Part shown: in pieces, positions 1 through 6,012 of the stretch
How the letters are laid out: the number at the start of each line of letters is the position of its first letter
Numbering within the stretch: the first letter of the stretch is position 1
Source of the DNA: HGM10836 sp964430375
Lineage (GTDB): Bacteria > Bacillota_I > Bacilli_A > RF39 > UBA660
Reading direction: 5' to 3'
Assembly (NCBI GenBank): GCA_964430375.1
Contig: CAYSEZ010000048.1
Span: 1-8,000 of the forward strand
DNA: 8,000 nt
Translations under genes and position numbers: made by a program
The notes under the pieces: generated by a model
Databases searched by the model: none
What the model was told of the DNA's origin: nothing
The model's input: only the letters and a program-made list of their open reading frames with translations

Positions 1-15
1 TTTTTAAAAAAATAC

Positions 16-44
16 TTGCTTTATATGTAATTTTTTGCTACAAT
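16..44 (+). promoter_or_regulatory. SigA-type promoter of tRNA-Met
   Basis: The -35 is TTGCTT (16-21) and the -10 is TACAAT (39-44), separated by 17 bp. Transcription should start near 51, about ten bases before the mature tRNA 5' end. Each hexamer is close to consensus and the position fits a stand-alone tRNA transcription unit. Confidence 0.75.
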
Positions 45-60
45 TTTATTGTTACTTGAT

Positions 61-137
61 GGCGATGTAGCTCAGCTGGCTAGAGCGACTGGTTCATACC
101 CAGTAGGTCGGGGGTTCGATCCCCTCCGTCGCTACCA
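61..137 (+). tRNA. tRNA-Met (CAT anticodon), elongator type
   Basis: A full cloverleaf can be folded. The acceptor stem pairs 61-67 with 127-133, starting with a G-U pair. The D-stem is GCTC/GAGC (70-73/83-86). The anticodon stem is ACTGG/CCAGT (88-92/100-104) around loop TTCATAC, with anticodon CAT at 95-97. The T-stem is 110-114/122-126 around TTCGATC. The discriminator A is at 134 and CCA is encoded (135-137). The sequence closely resembles the Bacillus subtilis elongator tRNA-Met as I remember it. It lacks the three G-C pairs at the base of the anticodon stem that mark initiator tRNA. An Ile2 tRNA (lysidine-modified CAT) is possible in principle but fits less well. Confidence 0.95.
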
Positions 138-147
138 ATTGAATATT

Positions 148-172
148 ACTCTTGATTACAAGGGTTTTTTTA
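148..172 (+). terminator. Intrinsic terminator of tRNA-Met
   Basis: A 7-bp stem (148-154 paired with 159-165, one G-U pair) closes an ATTA tetraloop and is followed by a run of T (165-171). It works on the plus strand only, because on the minus strand the stem is not followed by a T-tract. The T-run overlaps the stop codon of the convergent UPF0316 gene. Confidence 0.8.
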
Positions 173-697
173 TTTTTTATTATTGTTAAAATATCCATTT
201 ATTACATATTTACTTTCATTAGCAACTATAAAAGCTTTTTTATCATATTTTTTAACTATTTTTTCTAATTTATAAAAATCATTTTTATCTATTTCAATAA
301 ATAACATATTTTTTACTTCTTTTTCATTATATCCAGTAATATCCATAATAGAAACTGCAAAAGAAGAATCTCTTAATTCATTAATCATATCAGGATATGC
401 TTTTGTAGTAATAATATTTGCACTAAATCTTCCTTTTATAAACCTATCTGATATAATACCTCCAAGTAAAGTACCAGTACTAAAACCTAAAGCATAACTA
501 ATTGCAACCCATATATTATTTACATCAGTATTTAGTGCCTCTCTTACTACAAAAAACCATATTAATATCTCAAAAAAACCAATTATACTAGATGATATAT
601 TTTTACCTTTAACTGTATTAACAGTCCTAAAAGTACCAAGTGATACATCTATTATTCTAGCAATAAATATTTTTAAACATAAAAAAAACATATTCAT
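170..697 (-). CDS. UPF0316 / YebE-family membrane protein (DUF5698 + DUF2179)
   Basis: This 175-aa protein is recognised by the N-terminal signature ARIIDVSLGTFRT (residues 13-25), followed by GFFEILIWFF (40-49), typical of UPF0316 proteins such as B. subtilis YebE. Hydrophobic segments lie near residues 4-20, 34-52 and 63-84. The remaining 85 or so residues form a soluble DUF2179-like domain, also seen in YitT-type proteins. The biochemical role of the family is unknown; it is an inner-membrane protein with a cytosolic tail. I chose the ATG at 697 because GGTG sits five bases upstream of it. A longer reading from ATG 742 adds 15 polar residues and has no ribosome site. The gene lies 56 bp downstream of the miniprotein gene, probably in the same transcript. 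No terminator is visible beyond its stop, so transcripts may run antisense into tRNA-Met. Confidence 0.85.
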   Translation of the reverse strand: MNMFFLCLKIFIARIIDVSLGTFRTVNTVKGKNISSSIIGFFEILIWFFVVREALNTDVNNIWVAISYALGFSTGTLLGGIISDRFIKGRFSANIITTKAYPDMINELRDSSFAVSIMDITGYNEKEVKNMLFIEIDKNDFYKLEKIVKKYDKKAFIVANESKYVINGYFNNNKK

Positions 698-753
698 ATA
701 ATCACCATTATTATGATAAATAATTTTCTTATAAAAATACATTTTATTTATAA

Positions 754-846
754 TTATATTAAATAAACTACAATACCTGCGATCGCAGATGCTATAAGAG
801 CAAGTAACATAACAATTACTACTATCTTTTGAAACTTTTTACTCAT
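754..846 (-). CDS. 30-aa single-pass membrane miniprotein, Prli42/DUF4044-like
   Basis: Translation gives a 30-residue protein beginning MSKKFQKIVVIVM and ending GIVVYLI, with one hydrophobic helix (about residues 8-29) after a short basic head (K3, K4, K7). It has a strong GGAGG site (852-856 on the minus strand) five bases before the ATG and a good promoter upstream, so it is very likely expressed although short. Size, basic N-terminus with an F/V-Q-K-I motif and single TM segment resemble the Firmicutes miniproteins grouped as Prli42 (a 31-aa anchor of the stressosome in Listeria) and DUF4044. The match is by eye and the family is too short for certainty. No stressosome gene is in the window. 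It probably shares a transcript with the UPF0316 gene. Confidence 0.75.
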   Translation of the reverse strand: MSKKFQKIVVIVMLLALIASAIAGIVVYLI

Positions 847-862
847 GTTAACCTCCATATAA

Positions 863-892
863 AGTATATCAAAAAAACTATGTTTTTGTCTA
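863..892 (-). promoter_or_regulatory. Promoter of the miniprotein-UPF0316 unit
   Basis: On the minus strand, TAGACA (892-887) and TATACT (868-863) are 18 bp apart, each one base off consensus. Transcription would start close upstream of the GGAGG site of the miniprotein gene. The -35 overlaps that of the divergent candidate promoter on the plus strand. Confidence 0.6.
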
Positions 893-914
893 TAATATTT
901 CTTTATTTTATAAG
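886..914 (+). promoter_or_regulatory. Candidate promoter of the SpoIIM-family gene
   Basis: TTGTCT (886-891) and TATAAG (909-914) are separated by 17 bp, giving a start near 921 and a short leader before the ATG at 937. A perfect TATAAT at 891-896 is an alternative -10 but has no good -35 at the right distance. In DNA this AT-rich, -10 matches by chance are common. Confidence 0.4.
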
Positions 915-936
915 TATATTTTAATAGGTGAGATAT

Positions 937-1587
937 ATGAAAATGAAACTAAAAAATAAAGAAAGAAAATTAAAATTTAATGTAATTAATATATTAAAAA
1001 GTAAACTAACTATTAAAAATTTAATAATATTTTTAATTTCTTTTTTTATAGTAAGTTTTATTATAGGTATAATATTTTATAATTATTTAAGTTTAAATGA
1101 TAAAGAATTAATAAAAAATAATATAAATTCATACTTTTTACTAGAAGATTCAATTAATTATTTAAGTAATTTTAAAAGTACTCTAATAGAAACTATATTT
1201 AATATAATAAAAGTATGGATATTAGGTATAAGCGTAATAGGAATACTTATAGTTATATTTTTATATTTTATTGAAGGCTTTAGTACTGGGTTTACTTGTT
1301 TTTCTATAATTAAAACATATAAATTAAAAGGAATAATAGGAGCTTTTTTATATTTATTTCCCTCTAGAATTACATATTTATTTTTATTTTTCGTACTTTG
1401 TGTATTTGCTATTAGAATATCTTATAAAATAATACTTCTTTTATTTTTTAAAAAAGATATAAATATAAGTAATGAAATGAAAAAATATTTTAAAATACTT
1501 ATATTTAGTTTAATATTATCTATATTTTATAGTGCTCTTGAAGTATTTATTACTCCATATATGATTAAGTTATTTAATAAGATATAA
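937..1587 (+). CDS. SpoIIM-family (DUF95) integral membrane protein
   Basis: This 216-aa polytopic membrane protein is close to the usual length of SpoIIM (about 214 aa in B. subtilis). A basic N-terminus (residues 1-26) leads into a first helix (27-49). A polar loop follows (51-90), then a hydrophobic core with the family pattern WILGISVIGI (94-103), EGFSTGF (113-119) and FPSRI (141-145), and a last helix at 184-206. In sporulating Firmicutes, SpoIIM works with SpoIID and SpoIIP in peptidoglycan remodelling during engulfment; other members are general envelope proteins. No sporulation gene flanks it here, so spore formation cannot be inferred. The ATG at 937 is chosen because AGGTGA lies five bases upstream. 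The GTG at 928 lies within that ribosome site. Confidence 0.75.
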   Translation: MKMKLKNKERKLKFNVINILKSKLTIKNLIIFLISFFIVSFIIGIIFYNYLSLNDKELIKNNINSYFLLEDSINYLSNFKSTLIETIFNIIKVWILGISVIGILIVIFLYFIEGFSTGFTCFSIIKTYKLKGIIGAFLYLFPSRITYLFLFFVLCVFAIRISYKIILLLFFKKDINISNEMKKYFKILIFSLILSIFYSALEVFITPYMIKLFNKI

Positions 1588-1591
1588 AAGT

Positions 1592-1620
1592 TTGATTTTT
1601 ATATATATTTATGGTATAAT
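1592..1620 (+). promoter_or_regulatory. Strong promoter (extended -10) before the two-TM gene
   Basis: TTGATT (1592-1597) and a perfect TATAAT (1615-1620) are 17 bp apart, and TGG directly before the -10 makes an extended -10. Transcription would start near 1627, giving a leader of about 20 bases that includes the GGGAGGG ribosome site. It probably drives the unit through mnmA to the terminator at 3775. Confidence 0.75.
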
Positions 1621-1647
1621 ATGCTTAATTTTAGGGAGGGATAATAT

Positions 1648-2166
1648 ATGAATCATTATGATTTTTATAAAAGTAAATATAGTGATGAAAAAGCATTATT
1701 AAAAACAATTGAAATACTAGAACAAGAAAAAGAAAAAATAAGTAAAAAAGTAAATTTTGTTAGTATAATTAAAAAAATAACTTTATCATTAATGATTTTA
1801 GGAACAATAATTCAAGCAATTTCAATACCAACATTGATATTTTTTAAACAAGTAACCATTATTAATTCTTATTCAGTAATAAATTTAATGATTACAACAT
1901 ATATATTATTTTTTATGAATTGTGATTTAAGTTATAAATGTTCTAAACTTAATGAATCTTTAGAGGATTTAAATGATTGTCTTGTTAGTGCAGAAACAAG
2001 ATATAACGAATTAATAAATATTAAAACAAATAAATTAGAAAAAACAAATAAAAATGTTCTACCTGAAAATAAAAAAGAAGTAAAATGTTTAAAACAAATA
2101 TTTAATGAAATACCAGATGAAGAATTAACTTTAGAAATAAAACCAAAAGTTAGAACTAGAAAATAA
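1648..2166 (+). CDS. Unrecognised two-TM, coiled-coil-flanked protein
   Basis: I do not recognise this 172-aa protein. A charged, heptad-like N-terminal helix (about residues 12-34, rich in E and K) precedes two hydrophobic segments (about 44-66 and 71-90) joined by a very short turn. Another amphipathic, coiled-coil-like stretch (96-125) follows, then a polar Lys/Glu-rich tail ending in KVRTRK. It looks like a hairpin membrane anchor with both soluble ends on the same side. It has a strong GGGAGGG site seven bases before the ATG and its own promoter. It ends about 50 bp before mnmA and is probably co-transcribed with it, but nothing in its sequence suggests a role in tRNA modification. Confidence 0.75.
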   Translation: MNHYDFYKSKYSDEKALLKTIEILEQEKEKISKKVNFVSIIKKITLSLMILGTIIQAISIPTLIFFKQVTIINSYSVINLMITTYILFFMNCDLSYKCSKLNESLEDLNDCLVSAETRYNELINIKTNKLEKTNKNVLPENKKEVKCLKQIFNEIPDEELTLEIKPKVRTRK

Positions 2167-2168
2167 TT

Positions 2169-2197
2169 TTTACTTTTTTAATATTTTGATATATAAT
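2169..2197 (+). promoter_or_regulatory. Possible internal promoter for mnmA
   Basis: TTTACT (2169-2174) and TATAAT (2192-2197) are 17 bp apart. The predicted start near 2204 would leave only about 13 bases before the ATG at 2217, barely enough for the ribosome site. It may be a secondary promoter or a chance match in AT-rich spacer DNA. Confidence 0.35.
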
Positions 2198-2216
2198 AAA
2201 GTTGGAAGTGATTTAT

Positions 2217-3320
2217 ATGAAAAAAGTAGTAGTAGGTATGTCAGGTGGAGTAGATTCTTCTGTCACAGCAGTTCTTCTTCAAAAACAAGGGTTTGAAGTA
2301 ATAGGACTTTTTATGAGAAACTGGGATAGTTTAATTAATAATGATATAAAAGGTAATCCTACATTAAATGAAAATATATGTACACAAGAACAAGATTATA
2401 ATGACGCTAAAAAAGTATGTGATAAACTTAATATTCCGTTACATAGAATAGATTTTGTAAAAGAATATTGGGATTATGTATTTACTTACTTTTTAGATGA
2501 ATTAAAAAAGGGTAGGACTCCTAATCCAGATGTTATGTGTAATAAATATATAAAATTTGATTTATTTATAAAAGAAGCAAAAAAATTAGGAGGAGACTAT
2601 ATAGCAACAGGCCATTATGCTAGATTAATTGATGGCAATTTATATAAAGGATTAGATATTAATAAAGATCAATCATACTTTCTAGCACAATTATCTAATA
2701 AACAACTAGAAAATGTTTTATTCCCAGTTGGAGACCTAACTAAAGATAAAGTAAGAGAAATTGCACTAGAAAATGATTTAATAACTGCCAAAAAGAAAGA
2801 TTCTACTGGTATATGTTTCATCGGAGAAAGAAACTTTAAAGAATTTTTAACTAATTATTTACCTAATAAACCAGGTATTATAAAAAATATAGAAACTGGA
2901 GAAGTAATAGGTAATCATATTGGTTTAATGTATTATACAATAGGACAAAGAAGAGGACTTGATATCGGAGGTACTAAAGATAGACTATTTGTCGTAGGTA
3001 AAAATTTAGATGAAAATGTTTTATATGTATCCGAAGGAGATAATTCATATCTTTATTCTGATAGTGTAATTATAGATACTTTAGTTTTAAATATAGATAA
3101 ATTACCTAAAGAATGTAATGCTAAACTTAGATACAGATCAAATGATATAAAAGTAACACTTGAAAGACTAAATGATAATGAAATATTAGTTAGATATGAT
3201 AATGCCAAAAGTGTTACTCCAGGTCAATTATGTGCTTTATATTTAGATGATAGATGTATTGGAAGTGGCATTATAAAAGAAGTAAGAAAAAATAATAAAA
3301 AATTATGGTATTTATTATAA
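2217..3320 (+). CDS. mnmA: tRNA-specific 2-thiouridylase MnmA
   Basis: MnmA activates U34 of tRNA-Lys, -Glu and -Gln with ATP and installs sulfur to give the s2U part of the wobble nucleoside mnm5s2U/cmnm5s2U, in the cytoplasm. The 367-aa protein is of normal length. It has the PP-loop GMSGGVDSS (residues 7-15), the NPDVMCNKYIKF segment carrying the first catalytic Cys (C108), ATGHYAR (130-136), KDSTGICFIGERNF with the second Cys (C200), and GQRRGLDIGG in the central domain, followed by the C-terminal beta-barrel region. All key residues are present. The start is ATG 2217, which gives the canonical MKKVVVGMSGG N-terminus with GGAAGTG upstream; the TTG at 2202 is too close to the ribosome site to be the start. 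No cysteine desulfurase gene (often adjacent in Bacillus) lies beside it. Confidence 0.97.
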   Translation: MKKVVVGMSGGVDSSVTAVLLQKQGFEVIGLFMRNWDSLINNDIKGNPTLNENICTQEQDYNDAKKVCDKLNIPLHRIDFVKEYWDYVFTYFLDELKKGRTPNPDVMCNKYIKFDLFIKEAKKLGGDYIATGHYARLIDGNLYKGLDINKDQSYFLAQLSNKQLENVLFPVGDLTKDKVREIALENDLITAKKKDSTGICFIGERNFKEFLTNYLPNKPGIIKNIETGEVIGNHIGLMYYTIGQRRGLDIGGTKDRLFVVGKNLDENVLYVSEGDNSYLYSDSVIIDTLVLNIDKLPKECNAKLRYRSNDIKVTLERLNDNEILVRYDNAKSVTPGQLCALYLDDRCIGSGIIKEVRKNNKKLWYLL

Positions 3321-3362
3321 AAATAATATATAATAAAAAGAAACAAATCAAGGAGGAAAAAT

Positions 3363-3755
3363 ATGAGTAATAAAAAGACACTTTCTACGGAAAGAAAAAT
3401 TGAATTAGAAAACTTTATACTTGAAGATCCATTTTTTAATGAAAATAATAAAAGTATTAAGTATTATGATGAAATTAAGTTTCATTTTAAAAAGTTTAAA
3501 TTTTCAAAGCAAGAAATATCATATTTAATTATTTCTACTATTATGCCATTAGATAAATTTTCTTTAGATATTGAAAAATTATATAATGAAGAATATAGTC
3601 CTTCAACATTTTTATATAAAATGATGAATAAATATTTATATAGTCCTAGTAAAGAAAGAGAATTTGAAGATTTAAAAGAAATAATATTATATAGGTATGA
3701 TTCTATTAATGAAATTAAAAAACATAATAAGTTTAATATAAGGTATAAAAAATAG
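3363..3755 (+). CDS. Unrecognised small soluble charged protein (130 aa)
   Basis: I cannot assign a family. The protein is highly charged, rich in Lys, Glu, Tyr and Phe, mostly helical in character, and has no signal peptide or membrane segment. A relatively hydrophobic patch around residues 52-62 (EISYLIISTIM) may form the core of a small helical domain. The tail is strongly basic. A textbook AGGAGG site (3351-3356) lies six bases before the ATG, which supports real expression. It begins 42 bp after mnmA without a convincing promoter and ends inside the terminator stem, so it is probably the last gene of the mnmA transcript. The context does not say what it does. Confidence 0.75.
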   Translation: MSNKKTLSTERKIELENFILEDPFFNENNKSIKYYDEIKFHFKKFKFSKQEISYLIISTIMPLDKFSLDIEKLYNEEYSPSTFLYKMMNKYLYSPSKEREFEDLKEIILYRYDSINEIKKHNKFNIRYKK

Positions 3756-3775
3756 GCTTTATTGTCTATTTTTTT
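3747..3775 (+). terminator. Intrinsic terminator closing the mnmA unit
   Basis: An 11-bp stem (3747-3757 with 3764-3774, one G-U pair) encloses a TTTATT loop, and its 3' arm runs into a seven-T tract (3769-3775). The stop codon of the 130-aa gene (TAG, 3753-3755) lies inside the 5' arm. The A-run before and T-run after make it potentially bidirectional. Confidence 0.85.
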
Positions 3776-3783
3776 GTGTTTTA

Positions 3784-3851
3784 TTTACATGTTTTTACAC
3801 TTGACATTGTTTACACTAATTGTTACAATATACTTATAGGAGAGTGTAAAA
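3784..3851 (+). promoter_or_regulatory. Promoter and putative operator of the HTH-murT-gatD-ATP-grasp operon
   Basis: This is the best promoter of the window: perfect TTGACA (3801-3806), 17 bp, TACAAT (3824-3829). It is embedded in repeats. TTTACACT occurs directly repeated at 3794-3801 and 3810-3817, a related TTTACAT lies at 3784-3790, and the inverted copy GTGTAAAA lies at 3844-3851, just before the start codon. It pairs perfectly with TTTTACAC at 3793-3800. The 11-bp palindrome ATTGT-T-ACAAT (3819-3829) covers the -10. Because the first gene encodes a DNA-binding protein, these sites are good candidates for autorepression, but that link is inference. Confidence 0.7.
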
Positions 3852-3852
3852 T

Positions 3853-4617
3853 ATGAATGATTTAAATAGAATTATTAATGAAGCTGGCGTTTCAAAAGTT
3901 CAACTAGCTAAATATTTAGGAGTTTCTCGTCAAATGTTATATAATTATTTATCACTTGATTTATTTAGTGGTATTCCAAAAGACAAACAGACTAAAATAC
4001 TTAACTTATTTGGTATAAAAAAAATAAGTGATATTTCAAATATTGTAATAGATGATGATTTAATTAAAAGATTAGAAAGAAAATTAAATAATAAAGAAAA
4101 TGCATCGAGACAAAAAGATATTAATCCAGATTTTAAGGGATTAAATAAAAAAGAACAAGAATTATTGTTTGATGTATTTAATTTAATTAAAGAAAAGATA
4201 ATGAGTAATAATAAAGATGGAGTGAATATTTTAAGATATTTACATTATTATTTACAAGCTATGGAAAATATGCCAGAACTTAAGTATATTTTAGGATATA
4301 TGGCTAAAACTAATTTATATATACCTGTTAATGAATATGTTTTTGATGAAGATAAACAATATACATTTGAAGGTATTCTATTTTCTGCGATGAGTATATA
4401 TAATAATGGAGTAGCGGCTCCTAGTAAAGTTTCTGAATCACATAAAAAGTTTGAGATGGAAATAGAAAGTAAAAAAGAAGAAAAACTATCTAGAACAGAA
4501 GAACTTAATACATTTAGAGTGCAAGCGCTAAGTGAATTAGGATATAGTGCTATAACTGAAGCAAATGCTAAAGAAGTATTTGAGAAAATAGCAGAAATAA
4601 TGTCACGTAAATTTTAA
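3853..4617 (+). CDS. XRE-like helix-turn-helix regulator, first gene of envelope operon
   Basis: The N-terminus contains a typical helix-turn-helix (about residues 12-34): SKVQLAKYLGVSRQMLYNYL, with the Q/A-K-x-L-G-V-S pattern of lambda-repressor/XRE-like domains. The rest of the 254 aa is not recognised. It is helical and soluble, with a charged linker (70-95), a Tyr-rich helical core (105-185) and a Glu/Lys-rich C-terminal region (195-250), perhaps a dimerisation or ligand-sensing part. A GGAGAG site precedes the ATG by about eight bases. The gene stands only 9 bp before the MurT-like gene, whose ribosome site overlaps this stop codon, so they are co-transcribed and probably translationally coupled. 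The repeated TTTACAC elements in the promoter suggest it regulates its own operon. Confidence 0.8.
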   Translation: MNDLNRIINEAGVSKVQLAKYLGVSRQMLYNYLSLDLFSGIPKDKQTKILNLFGIKKISDISNIVIDDDLIKRLERKLNNKENASRQKDINPDFKGLNKKEQELLFDVFNLIKEKIMSNNKDGVNILRYLHYYLQAMENMPELKYILGYMAKTNLYIPVNEYVFDEDKQYTFEGILFSAMSIYNNGVAAPSKVSESHKKFEMEIESKKEEKLSRTEELNTFRVQALSELGYSAITEANAKEVFEKIAEIMSRKF

Positions 4618-4626
4618 GGAGTTGTT

Positions 4627-6012
4627 ATGAGAGATAAAATTCTTTTTTCTCTAGCTCTTTTTTTATCAAAAAGTTACTTAAATGTACTTAAAATATTAAA
4701 TAAAGATAGAGATGATAAACCAGGGTTACTTGCTGCAAAAATATATAATAACTTTCTAGAAAAAGTCGATAAACCAAATATTACTATTGTAGTAACAGGT
4801 ACTAACGGTAAAACTACCACTACTAATTTATTGGGTGATATGTTAAATAAATTAGGAAATAAAGTGTCTTACAATAATTGGGGTGCTAATACAAAAGCAG
4901 GAACTATTAGATGTTATTTAGAAAACACTACTATATTTAATAAAAATAAAGCAGATATAGTTTTAATTGAAGCAGATGAAATAACAGTAAATGAAATATT
5001 TCCCTTTATAAAACCTGATTATATACTAGTTACTAATTTATATAGAGATTCAATGCATCGTAATGCTCATCCTTACTTTGTATTTGATAAAATAAATAAC
5101 TATATACCTGATAATTCCACTTTAATACTAAATAGTGATGATCCTATCAGTAGCACTTTGAAAGAAACTAATAAACGTATTTATTTTGGTATAGATAAAT
5201 TGAATACTGATAAAGAAATATCTAATAATATAGTAAATGACTTTGTATTATGTCCTAAATGTAATCATGAAATAAAATATATATATAATAGATTCCATCA
5301 TATAGGTAAATTCATATGTCCTAATTGCAATTATAAATCAAAAGAAGCTGATTATTTAGTTACTGATATTAACTATAATGATATGGTTATGACTATAAAA
5401 CATAATGATAGAAAAATTATATATCCAATTATTAATGATAGTATATTTAATATATATAATGTTTTATCTGCAATTACTTTATTACAAGAAATGGGTTATC
5501 CTAGTACAGAAATAATTAAATACTTAAATGAAGAAGAGATAGTAGAATCTCGTTATACTAGTACTTATGTAAATAATATAGAAATATGTACAATGGTTGC
5601 AAAAGGATTAAATGCAGTTGCAGTATCTAGAGTATGTGATTATTTAAAAGATTTAAAAGGTAATATAGAAATAATTATGGTATTAGATGATACATTTGAT
5701 AATAAAAACGGTAGTGAAGCAATTGCGTGGATATTTGATACTGATTTTGAATTATTAAACAAAGATAATATTAAAAAAATAATAATTGGTGGAGTAAGAA
5801 ATAATGATTATAAATTACGTTTAGAACTTGCTGGTATTTCTAAAGATAAAATAATTGGTATTAAAGATGAACAAGAAACATATAAATATTTAGATTATGA
5901 AAATATCGACAAAATAATTATCTTACACGAAGTATACTATATAACAGGAGCATTTAAAATAAAAGATAATATTATAAAAGAATTAAATAAAGGAGAAAAT
6001 AATGAAAATTGA
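4627..6012 (+). CDS. MurT-like Mur ligase (Mur ligase middle domain + DUF1727), divergent
   Basis: Canonical MurT, with GatD, amidates D-Glu of lipid II to D-isoglutamine using ATP. This 461-aa protein keeps the P-loop GTNGKTTT (residues 58-65), the acidic LIEADE motif (114-118), a Cys4 zinc ribbon (C209, C212, C231, C234) as in MurT, the NIYNVLSA motif and a DUF1727-like C-terminus with WIFDTDFE (368-375). It departs from family motifs I know well. The segment that normally reads RDQLDRYGE is RDSMHRNAH (140-148), the GRxE motif is SRYTS (308-312), and the KNPAG motif is replaced by AKGLNA (325-330). ATP use is therefore likely, but the substrate or acceptor may differ. AAGGAG lies five bases upstream and overlaps the previous stop. 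Its last 11 bp overlap the GatD-like gene. Confidence 0.85.
   Translation: MRDKILFSLALFLSKSYLNVLKILNKDRDDKPGLLAAKIYNNFLEKVDKPNITIVVTGTNGKTTTTNLLGDMLNKLGNKVSYNNWGANTKAGTIRCYLENTTIFNKNKADIVLIEADEITVNEIFPFIKPDYILVTNLYRDSMHRNAHPYFVFDKINNYIPDNSTLILNSDDPISSTLKETNKRIYFGIDKLNTDKEISNNIVNDFVLCPKCNHEIKYIYNRFHHIGKFICPNCNYKSKEADYLVTDINYNDMVMTIKHNDRKIIYPIINDSIFNIYNVLSAITLLQEMGYPSTEIIKYLNEEEIVESRYTSTYVNNIEICTMVAKGLNAVAVSRVCDYLKDLKGNIEIIMVLDDTFDNKNGSEAIAWIFDTDFELLNKDNIKKIIIGGVRNNDYKLRLELAGISKDKIIGIKDEQETYKYLDYENIDKIIILHEVYYITGAFKIKDNIIKELNKGENNEN

Noticed and set aside
698..742. ATG at 742 as start of the UPF0316 protein
   Set aside because: There is no ribosome site before it, and the family motif begins close after the second ATG at 697, which has GGTG upstream.
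928..936. GTG start giving three extra residues for the SpoIIM-like protein
   Set aside because: The GTG lies inside the AGGTGA ribosome site that is correctly spaced for the ATG at 937.
2202..2216. TTG start for mnmA
   Set aside because: It has no ribosome site of its own, and the GGAAGTG just after it serves ATG 2217, which gives the canonical MnmA N-terminus.
3329..3334. TATAAT before the 130-aa gene as a promoter
   Set aside because: The sequence 17 bp upstream (TGGTAT) does not resemble a -35, and the spacer is almost pure A/T.
3784..3817. TTTACAC repeats as DnaA boxes or a replication origin
   Set aside because: They do not match the TTATNCACA consensus well, and there are no replication genes nearby. 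Operator sites for the adjacent HTH protein are the simpler reading.
5251..5328. Cys4 zinc ribbon in the MurT-like protein as a foreign insertion
   Set aside because: A zinc ribbon at this place is a normal part of MurT proteins.
6001..6012. Mycoplasma genetic code (TGA = Trp)
   Set aside because: TGA ends the MurT-like gene at a normal operon overlap, and all tryptophans checked use TGG.
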